Part shown: in pieces, positions 11,588 to 21,100 of the stretch
Layout of the letters: every line of letters begins with the position of its first letter
Numbering within the stretch: position 1 is the stretch's first letter
NCBI RefSeq assembly: GCF_029227915.1
Contig: NC_079880.1
Location: forward strand, 23,622,501 to 23,686,500
Direction of reading: 5' to 3'
DNA from: Hydractinia symbiolongicarpus
Lineage: Eukaryota > Cnidaria > Hydrozoa > Anthoathecata > Hydractiniidae
DNA length: 64,000 nucleotides
Position numbers and translations under genes: made by a program
The notes under the pieces: model-generated
Seen by the model: only the letters and a program-made list of their open reading frames with translations
Database searches by the model: none
What the model was told of the DNA's origin: nothing

Positions 11588-12788
11588 TACAAAGTAATTA
11601 GTAGAATTCGAGGCTATTTATGACGTAACAAAAAAATTGTTAAAGGTTTAATATTATGCACCATTCAAAAGTTATAATCTTTTTAGAGCCAGGGAAATGA
11701 AATGTATACTGGTACAGATAAGAATTGTTCGCTGATTTTTTAGTGAGGAACTAAAATTCATTGAACAACTTTCTATCATCATCTCTCCACGTGAGTTGGT
11801 TCCGAGACGAAACATTTTCCATATATTGAGAAGCGAATTAACATTAACATTAGTCTTAGCTCCCAATGTTTGTTTCTCGGCGCTCAACATGCTCAACTTC
11901 TATTATACCAAAAATGGCAGCGTAATCGAAATTTTTGATCAGTTGTTGAAACAGACGTCTATACTAAACGCCTTGAAAGTCATCTAGACTTAACTTTCAA
12001 AGTATCTACACTGAGACCAGAAGAAACTGTTACATTTCTTTCCAGATAGTGAACAGAGACATTGTCAACTACGCTTCTTCTAGCGGTGGTAATTTGAAAT
12101 AAAACTTGCATGCAAAGAAATATAATCATCCTGACTCCAAGCCTAGTGTTCTATGTCAAAGCTGCGACTGTATCTGTAAATGAATTAAATAATTGTTTAA
12201 GGCAATGACTTGCATTTCAAGCATTTCTCCGTTTCAAAATTGCTTTCCGTGTCCAATAATAAAAATTTGCAAGCGCAATGTCACGACTTCAGAGCACGGA
12301 GCGTTTGTGATGACGTTATATTCAGCCAATGAAATTATCCGTACAATGATAAAGCAAATTCTATGTAAAGTTATTCAGCAATTGAATAATACGGGGGCTT
12401 GACATACAATATTATGCAAAAAATATTCAAGAAAGGTTACAAATAAAAAATTCATATAACTGCAGTTGAAAAATTGATAATTGATTTTTGTGATAATTTA
12501 TTTATGGAAAAGTGTTAGTTCTATTTTATCATGCTTGCATGCATGCGAAAATATTTTTTTATTTTTTTTAATTATTTTACCCCCGTCTTATAAAATCTTA
12601 ATCATCGACGCTATAATTTAGTTGACAGCAACAACAATTATTAATAGCCGCCCTCCATCGCAGTGTAGCTTAAATAAATAAATACTCAGGAGCATTTAAA
12701 AGCTGAATATGATATTAACATCCAACGCAAGCTCACTACATCAAAGAGTTGAGTAGAACTTTACTGTGTCTCTTCTTCTTCTAAACAC
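11588..12788. other. No gene recognised; promoter side of the MIEN1-like gene
   Basis: AT-rich DNA with no supported coding exon. The last 100 bp before 12789 should contain the promoter and 5' UTR of the selenoprotein gene. I see no distinctive TATA box or regulatory repeat. Confidence 0.4.
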
Positions 12789-14709
12789 ATGGATAAAAAC
12801 TTTGAAGAGGAGACTATTTGTTACTACAATCCAAAGACAGTGAAAAAGTTCCAACAAAGTGAAGAAAAAGAGAAAAAACGTAAAAAGATAGTCAAAGTTT
12901 TTATAGAATATGGGTGAGTGATATAAACTTTGTTATTTATAAGCTTTTGTTACTAAGCACGAAGTATTTATGCTGAATGTTGAATGTTGAATAACTGGAA
13001 ATCGTTTTCAATACCGAAAAAAACGCGCAAAATTTATGTGAAAAAAGTGATATATTTTTGTAAAAAAATGATTTTCATCTGTAAAAAAGTTTATGTTCTT
13101 CTAAAATTTTAGCGTGAAGTTTTTCAGGCTTTCAGTAAATGCGATAGAACCTTTCCTTTGCAAGAGCATTATGATGACAGTACCATTAGGAACTAAAAAA
13201 GCCTATCGAATGTAGAATGATCGTAATAGATAGAATAAAATTATTTTGTTATTTCAGGGGAAATTAACGGAACAAGGCATATATAAAATATGCTTAATTG
13301 TATATATTAAAACCTAAAATTTCTCTATATTTTATATCGTACGCGGAAATTCTAATTGACTTTGTGATTGTTTAATTTTTCCCTGATGACGAAGGGTGAT
13401 TATCTAATACATTCAATACCTCGCCGTTACCATAAACATGGTTAGTCAGCATATTTTAAATGGCTGAGTTTAATGAGATCAAATTATCTTTTTACAATCA
13501 CAACATGGCAAAATGGAAACATCGTTTTTCTTTTGATTAGAAGTAATGCTTCCTATATATATATATATATATATTGAAAACGTGCTTCGTTTCCATAAAG
13601 GGGTTAAAAAGGAAATCTTATAGAAAGAACAGGACAAGGTTTTTTATTAAGAAAGGACTCGCATCAACAAGGAAAGAAAAGGCAGTTTTTTTTTGCTCAG
13701 TCAACGTTAAAAATCAATATTCCATCTCCCTTTTAACTTTTCCGAAATTACAGGAGCGATAGGTGATGGGTCGGTTTAAAAAGTCGCATGGAAAAGTTTT
13801 TGCATTTGTAGTAATGGTTGATTATAACAGACTTATTTTATTGTTCAATTTTATATTTCTTGTAGATCTTCTTGAGGCTACTTTGGCCGTTACATGGAAT
13901 ATGCAACCTATATCAGGAAGACAGTTCCATCGGCCGAAGTTACCGGAAAGAAAGGACGTAGAAGTAAGTTACCGTTTTTTCGTCATCTACATTTTTGCGT
14001 AAAGAGAGCTTAAAAATACTCGTAATTTTGAAAATTTTGATTTTTTGCATTTTAATGGACAGAAAGTCTCTTTTGTAAGAATTATTTGGAAACGATAACT
14101 AAAATTGCTGCGATCAATGCATTTTGCTGAATTTCCCTCTGTTCGCATCTGTACAGATTCAGCACAAGATTCTGGATTTTAAAGAATATTAGCTTTAATT
14201 TTAGCTTTCCCTTTATCTGAAAATTAAAAAAGTGTTTGTTTGAATTAAAATTTAAACCCTTTAAAGAATTTCCTGTAGTTTAGGCATTTAAAAGACACGA
14301 AAATTGTACAGTTGAACAACACCATAAAAGTTGTAATTTGCAGAACACAAAATAAGCAAAGTTGGGATGATCTCTCCTCTTATTCGTTATTGTTTATATC
14401 TTTAGATTGTTTTGAAATCAAAGTTAATAATGAAGAAATTTTTTCAAAGTTAAAACAAGAAGGATTTCCGAAAGCAAGACAGGTATGTATTTTAAGGAAC
14501 AGATATTCGTCTTGTGCAATAATGCAGACTTGCGTTATCACCGCTGTTTTGTTTCTCAGTGTAGCTATGCTATCAAACAATTATGCAATCAATTAAGCGA
14601 CAATCAATTTTTCTTTTAGCTAATCAAAGAGATAAAGAATGCTAGAGAAGGACAACAACCAAAACAAATTGAAAAGAAAGATTATAATTCCGCTTGTACT
14701 ATACTATAA
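12789..14709 (+). CDS. MIEN1/Rdx12-like selenoprotein, prenylated thioredoxin-fold protein
   Basis: Four coding exons: 12789-12913, 13866-13963, 14406-14482, 14620-14709 (129 residues). All introns are GT-AG with good consensus (GTGAGT, GTAAGT, GTATGT donors; pyrimidine-rich acceptors). Exon 1 ends in KIVKVFIEYG. Exon 2 continues SS-TGA-GYFGRYMEYATYIRK. Exons 3 and 4 give FEIKVNNEEIFSKLKQEGFP and a LIKEIKNA helix ending in the CaaX box CTIL. From memory, human MIEN1 has [37 protein letters not shown] and a CVIL tail, so each block aligns. The TGA at 13873-13875 sits on the second cysteine of the family CxxC, and the downstream frame stays homologous and open for 80 more codons, so it should encode selenocysteine. 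The first motif cysteine is Gly here (G-S-S-U). Family members are membrane-tethered redox proteins; the activity of this one is inferred. Confidence 0.85.
13556..13576. repeat. (AT)n microsatellite
   Basis: About ten AT dinucleotides inside intron 1 of the MIEN1-like gene. Confidence 0.9.
13873..13875 (+). other. In-frame UGA (selenocysteine) codon
   Basis: The UGA is the fourth codon of exon 2, counting the codon split by the preceding intron. The other two phases of exon 2 do not fit the neighbours. The phase matching exon 1 (two leftover bases GG) and exon 3 (one leftover base A) gives family-like sequence on both sides of the UGA. Confidence 0.85.
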
Positions 14710-15058
14710 ATAAAAAGTATTTATAAGTTGGAATATAAACTACAGGGGGAGCATAGAATAGAAGAACAATAGTATCTGGGGGTCTATGGTCTAACTGATG
14801 TCAAATTTATTCGATAAAAAAGCGCTGGTCGCACTTGCAAACTTTCATGTTGCTGAGTCCACTGAATTCTATTTTCTTGTCTTGGTTATATAGTAAGTGA
14901 TTAGTGTTATTAGCTAGGGATGTACATTACTGTAAAAAATATGCAAAATGAAAACGAAAAGATATTTATTATAAAAAATATATTTGTAAATATTTAGATA
15001 TTTTTTATTATTTTATACAATACTTGTTATTTTTCTTTGTTATATTTTATCATTTTTA

Positions 15059-15133
15059 AGAGCGATGTTTGTGATGAGCTGCGACTTAATCATATTTTGA
15101 TGTTGCAGCTTTGATGATGATTTTACATCTTCT
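15059..15133 (+). promoter_or_regulatory. Putative SECIS element in the 3' UTR
   Basis: Hand-folded. A lower helix pairs GATGT (15064-15068) with ACATC (15125-15129). An internal loop follows, then a non-Watson-Crick quartet made from UGAU at 15072-15075 and UGAU at 15112-15115 (U-U, G-A, A-G, U-U). Above it is a helix of ten pairs: GAGCUGCGAC (15076-15085) with GUUGCAGCUU (15102-15111), including two G-U wobbles. The 16-nt apical loop carries AA at 15088-15089, 13 nt after the UGA of the quartet. This is the arrangement of a eukaryotic type I SECIS, with GUGA in place of the commoner AUGA. It sits about 350 nt after the stop codon. Confidence 0.75.
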
Positions 15134-15141
15134 GAAATGAT

Positions 15142-15147
15142 AATAAA
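15142..15147 (+). promoter_or_regulatory. Polyadenylation signal AATAAA
   Basis: AATAAA just downstream of the SECIS-like hairpin, giving a 3' UTR of about 440 nt that includes the SECIS. An earlier AATAAA overlaps the stop codon at 14709; using it would remove the SECIS. Confidence 0.5.
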
Positions 15148-15352
15148 AAGAAAAGCAAACAAGATTTCTGTTGTTTTTTGCTCGGTGAGATGCAACCTCA
15201 TACTTCTTCTCTTTATCTTTCAATATGAAAAAAATCAGTCAAGATTTTTGGAACTGAAGCAAAAAAATTTGGTACGCGAACCTCATGTCTTAAAAATTCA
15301 AATGTCTTGCTATATTTACTAAAGGAAAGAAGAATTTGTGAGACATGTTAGA

Positions 15353-15457
15353 GCAGATGCAACAACCTCGTTCCCAGACCATTTTGCCTTGATGATGAAG
15401 TTGCCACTCTGTAACGGCTCAGGGGCCACAAAACCCTGGGAAGGAGGTTGCAGATGC
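15353..15457. mobile_element. Tiny hAT-type MITE with perfect 8-bp target duplication
   Basis: GCAGATGC at 15353-15360 is repeated exactly at 15450-15457. Between them lie 89 bp whose ends are inverted: AACAACCTCGTTCCCAG on the left and, inverted, AACCTCCTTCCCAG on the right. An 8-bp duplication and a CCTCGTTCCCAG-like terminus are typical of hAT-derived MITEs. It lies about 200 bp past the selenoprotein polyA signal. Confidence 0.8.
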
Positions 15458-15769
15458 CACGCACATTCCAAATTTTTCTACAGAATTTGATTGGCTATTA
15501 GATGGCCACTTTGACTCTCGGAAACAAGCATGGAATTAATCTTTATACACGCCTTAAAAAAATATCACTTTTGCGAAAACCATCAAATTCCGGCGAATAA
15601 GATTTGTTAGCAGCATATGTATTTGTTTTCATCTACTTCTTTTAAGCTTTCATTAAAAAAAAATAAGTTTTATACTATTTCTGCCCAATATGCAAAAAAA
15701 AGCTTTTAGGCAACGAATAAATTGAGAAAATATCAAGTAACACACAAACAAGTAAAATCACCCGACACC

Positions 15770-16030
15770 CTTGTGATAGAGTGTTCGCTTTCAATGCGGG
15801 AGGTCTTTGATTAAAACCCCGTTCGAGTGGTGCCAGAGACGATAAAAGTGTGAATCAAGCCTTTCAACTTAGTGTTCAGCATGAGAATGAGATTGGTATC
15901 TAAGGCGGTTATTTGGTTAAACGAATACAGGGACATTCGTATTTAAAATGGGAGCGTTAAATGCACTAGAACTCCTTTCTCAGGACCATCATTCATTGAT
16001 AGTAGTATTAATAAGAACTGTGATCAAAAT
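15770..16030 (+). mobile_element. tRNA-derived SINE copy
   Basis: The head reads gatagagtgttcgctttc followed by atgcgggaggtc, a decayed tRNA-like A-box/anticodon region. The tail contains gagaatgagattggtatct, then gagcgttaaatgcactag and tctcaggacc. The same tail phrases recur in the copies at 40465-40690 and 58565-58700. Confidence 0.65.
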
Positions 16031-18122
16031 TGCCGAAAGTTTAAGTATTAGTTTTTCTACCCAAGACTTACTGATTTGTTGAAAGGTTTTGTTGTGATGG
16101 TGATCTTTTGTGACGCTGTTGCTTTCATAATCGTTCCTATTGGTCTATAAAATGATAAAAAAGCATTTTAATTGGTCCATTATACTTCCATGTAAGTAAG
16201 GAGGGTGCGAGGAATTTCAGTTAAAGTTATTTTAAACTTCCACGACTTATAATTCACACAAACAAACAAGTTAGAATGAGATTAAAATCCGATTCTCCAA
16301 ATCATTAGGTTAAAATGTGCAACGCCCACGTGATCCCATTCAGTTAATCACGGGGATTTGTAAAGGGTACAAGAGACCTTCTGCCCCTTCGTCACATGGA
16401 AAACATACTAAATGGAAATAACGACAGTGTAAATGTAGCCAAAGAAAACCGAAAATTTATTTTTTTAAAAATTCTGACCTCGCTGAAGAAAAACAAAGCG
16501 GCTAGAAAACTGTTGCTACGTCGCCCGTCAAAGTAGTCGTTGCCAACGAAATGTAAAAAGTTGTTTCTTTTTTTTATGGCAACTTTGTGGAAATATTGGC
16601 AGAAGTTAGACGACACATATCACAAGATTAGAAAGTCGAGAGCAAGAAGTCCCACTCGACTAGTCTGTAGTTTTTTGCGCTTAGAAGCTAACTGCGATTC
16701 TTGTCCTGGTAAAAAGTTAGAAAATGTTAATAATGGGACTTGTGTAAAAGATGCGTTTTTACCCAATACTGAAGGTAAAATCTTAAAATTATTCTCAAGG
16801 CTCTTTGAAAATTTAAGTGCCTGATTTGATCTCCAATAACCAATTGATAACTCGGGTTCCCAGATAAATGGTTCGCACGAAAAAAATTATTGACCTTACG
16901 ATTTGATATACGGAGGCTATCTATTTGTAGCCATAGCAGAAACATAAGACGAAGCCAAGATACTATAAACAAAGTATAGTGAATACTCTACAGATAGGAC
17001 GGAATATTCCCTATTCATCATTACAGTTTCGAACCAACATCTCCATTAATAAAAATCAAAACAAAAACCGTGGTGATAAATTAGTCGTAGTGACGATACA
17101 ATGTTTAATTCCCTCACCATGGCAACTTAACATGAAGTAATTATTATACTTTCTTATTGTCACTTTGGTTTTCGTGCTTTCGCTAAACTTCTCGCTAAAT
17201 TTCTCTCTAAAGAACCAACTTCTACTAACTTATTGCTTGCTGAATTTCTACTAAGAACAAATTCATGTATTCTTAATCAGTTAAGGTTAAACAAAATCGC
17301 CAATGGAAATCAAAATTTAGCCTTATTCACATTTTGGTATTCAATTTACCTTTTAGAAAACGTTGTGTCTTGAAAATTATTTCTCTGTTTCTGTTTTACA
17401 CCATATCTTTTTCATTACTCAGTTCAGGCCGCCTTTACTTGAATTATTGTTTGTTTATTAAAATTGATTCCTTTGAATTTTTATTTTTTTAAAACCAAAT
17501 TTTAGCTAAATTTTAAAATACAATGATATTTTCAAGGCTAGTTTTTTAGAAGAATAAAATAAATATGATACATATATAAATATCCACTCGCCGTCGGCAT
17601 CATGGTTCGTATCATGTTAAAACACTTTAAAAGATCATCTCACAGCAGGGGTTCAGCCTAACTAGAAATTTCTTCATAATTTAATAAATTTTTTACAATA
17701 AATCTATAACGGGTGGACGAGAATAACGGAAAGTTTAAAAATATCCCGCTGTTATGAATAGAAAGCAACTCGTGTTTCCGTGTGTGGTTGGAGCGGTGTG
17801 GTTGTTGCGTACGGTCGATTTCTTAAATATTTTTGTCATTCACATGAAAAATAAAGGATACGATGAAATAAATACATTATTTAGAAATTTTCGACACGAA
17901 CTTAAAATATTAAAACTTTTTGAAAATCTTCTCCACATTTTCAAATAAATACCGGCAACATTTGTTTTTTGTTTTCAAAACTTTAATTTTTTTCACAACA
18001 AAATTTTCATCCAATATTATCTATAAATTCTTAATTTATCTCCAAACTACTTTTTACGTATTTTTTCATTAACATAATATTTTGTATATTTTACTGTTCA
18101 TAAATTTTAAAAAATATCAACG
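16031..18122. other. No gene recognised
   Basis: AT-rich non-coding DNA. Open frames at 16540-16824 and 17754-17948 lack homology, splice context and convincing starts. Confidence 0.45.
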
Positions 18123-21100
18123 ATGGAGTGTAAAACGGGTGACTCTATTCTTCATGCAGTGAATGAATACGTAAGCAAGCTCTCCCATTTTGTAAATGGT
18201 TCAAACGTATAGTCGCAGAGCTGAATTTAAACATCTGATGCTGCGATTTTTACATGTTTGGAGTCCAGTTTTTTTATTTGGAAAGATAATTATTTAATGG
18301 TTACAAAATTGATCATAATAAAGTGAAAAAAGAAACGAAAGAAAAGGTTTTTGTTTGAAAAGACTTTGCAGCAAGAAGCTATTTCGTTAAATTTTTTTAA
18401 AAAAAGTTTAAATATAAAGCCTACAGTCAGAGACATTTCAAGTAAAAGAAATATGACGCAAGAGAATTGATATGTCGTCTGCAGAAGAGTTTCCACTAGA
18501 TAAAATACCGCGCAACTAATCGAAGTATCGCTAAACTAATCGAAGTATCGCTAAACTAATTGAAGTATCGCTAAATTAATCGAAGTATCGCTAAATTAAT
18601 CGAAGTATCGCTAAATTAATCGAAGTATCGCTAAATTAATCGAAGTATCGCTAAATTAATCGAAGTATCGCTAAATTAATCGAAGTATCGCTAAATTAAT
18701 CGAAGTGTCGCTAAATTAATCGAAGTATCGCTAAATTAACTAAAAAAAAATATACAAGTAAACACTCAAAAAAACTGAGCACATCAACATGCCAGGTTCT
18801 ATTTTAATCAACGACGGACGTCGTTCAGCATCACCAGATCGACGAGTGACGTTTGGTAACATTGAGAGATACGATATCATGACGTCGAATGAAATCAAGA
18901 ACAACATTCAGCAAAGGGGAAGCAACAGAGATGTTATGACTGTAAATGGTAACTATCCAATGACAAGGTTGGACAATCGCATCAGAAAGGCTGTTATGCT
19001 TGGATTCGCCCATACTATAGGTCGGTACAACTTCTTACCCAGACTTCTCAGTCGAGTTGAATGAATCTAAGGAATACATAAGCTTTGGCTGTGTCAAAAC
19101 GTGATTAAAAACTGAATAATTGTTTTAGGAAAAAAAAGAAATAAAAACCCACATTTGTTGTCGCCATTACCTCGTCAGAATCAACACTTCCTCTAATTTA
19201 AACACTCTGCTTTTTAACTCTCCTTTTTCTTACAGTCTCACTTATGAGATTCGGTCCCTATTATTAAGTTTAAATTATATAAATACCTGTGATAACAAAA
19301 ATTGCATGATTCTAAAAATCGTAACACATACAACTACAAAAAAATAAAAATTAAAAAATTTCACTAAAAAAAACTATCCTTAGTTTTCTAGATTCTTAAC
19401 TTTTTATATGGTTCCAGTATAATTCTTGAGTTTCTAGGTTTTAAATATTTTAGGGCTTAAATATTTTCTTACATATATCACAGTTCCAAAATTGCTTCAC
19501 AACGCATGCGGTCACATCGTATGCGTTCACTGCTTTACAAATTATATATTTAGACGTACAGTAGTACGTGTACTGAGATGTAAATAAACTCTTCAGACGT
19601 AGGATTACACTACTCAAATGTCAGTGTATATGGCTAAAAATGCAATCTAGAGGAATAAATAAACTGTATCAAAAAAACATGCGGTCATGTTACGTGTCTA
19701 TTAAGTTCAGATGCCATATATACTATTCTATCATATCACAAAACAGACAACAAGAATAGTTACAATCAGCGTGGGTTTGTGTTTATCAATAAGCTCCTTG
19801 TTATCACAAAGCGCAATTAAAACCGGTGAAACGTACAAATTATTTTCAGCCAATGTAATTGTTTAATTTTATCACGTAATGCTCTAAGCCAATCAAAAAT
19901 GTAAACAAATATTTTACGCGATAACAAAAGTTTTAGGGATGTTTTAAACGAAACGCTTTTGCAAAAAATTGGAATCAGTGAACTCCCATTTTTTGTTGCA
20001 AGCAAACACAATACCCAACTTTCTAGATTAAAATAAATTTAAAAATAATGTAAAAAAATTCTTTAAGACGAAAGAAAAATTATACATGTTTCCAATTATC
20101 CGGATTCCCGCATAAGAGGGATATGTGTTAAAATAATACACTTTTATAAGAATCATAAAATTTAATTTGGTTTCATGTGTTTTTATTTTTTAACATAACA
20201 TTGTTCTTATTTCTGTTCTCTATCACGTACATTTGTATAAAAAACTCAAATAATTATTGTTGCACTAAAGAAAACACTAGCGAAGTGTTTTTAATTTGGT
20301 TTTAGGTGACTCTGTAGCATATGAAGAGATCATTGACTTTTTGTTGGAGTTTGACGTCATTGTCAATCCTAAAGTTTGCAACGAGCGGCAAATAACTGCG
20401 ATCGTTCAATCTTCATTCCCGAAATGCATTGTCAAATCAAGTGTTCGACATTCAGTGGTGTATTACAACCTAGAAAACCGCAGTGATGAAGTGGTGAAAG
20501 AAGAATTGGTACGTGTGACCACGGAGCCTGTAATAAACCCATACGACTCAGCCATCGCCGAAGCGCAGGCGTGGATTAAAGAAGAACCAGAAGGTTATGA
20601 ATCTGACGTTTCTGATGAAGAACTAACTTTAATCGAGGAGAAAAAAGAAGAAAATAACAACACCACATCTGCTGTCGAGTCAACAGACACTTCCTCGAAT
20701 CTTTCGACAAAAAACACAACCAAGTCTGATATGGGGCGTTTAAATAGTGATTCCTATAATGAAAACGGAACGCCCACAAAGAGGCGTAGTATTGAAATCG
20801 CTGTAACTGAAGGGCATTCGATTGAAAAAAGTATGCCTATCGCGAGGCGTTTTTATGACAGTGGAAATAACGACGAGATTAAACCTATGAGAGAATACAT
20901 TGTTGAGAGAAGTACGCCCGTCCAGGATCAAATGATACAAAGAAGTACGCCCGTCCATGATCAAATGATACAAAGAAGTACGCCTGTCCATGATCAAATG
21001 ATACAAAGAAGTACGCCTGTCCATGATCACATGGTGCAAAGAAGAACGCCCGCCCATGATCAAATGATGCAGAGGAGTACGCCCGTCCATGATCAAATAT

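Noticed and set aside
13763-14002. Alternative continuous frame over exon 2 of the MIEN1-like gene (LLEATLAVTWNMQ) that avoids the TGA
   Set aside because: Its phase does not match exon 1 or exon 3, and its product shows no similarity to the family, whereas the TGA-containing phase does on both sides.
12789-14709. MIEN1-like locus as a pseudogene with a nonsense mutation
   Set aside because: All splice sites, phases and family motifs are intact, the TGA is exactly on the redox residue, and a SECIS-like hairpin is present.
16540-16824. 94-codon frame that might be an upstream exon of the large 20.3-22.7 kb gene
   Set aside because: No phase-compatible donor or motif continuity that I can defend.
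18521-18740. CRISPR-like array
   Set aside because: Units are contiguous with no spacers, in a eukaryotic genome. It is a simple tandem repeat.
20740-21096. 118-codon minus-strand frame with HLIMDGRTSLY repeats
   Set aside because: Antisense shadow of the 33-bp coding repeat in the large basic protein.
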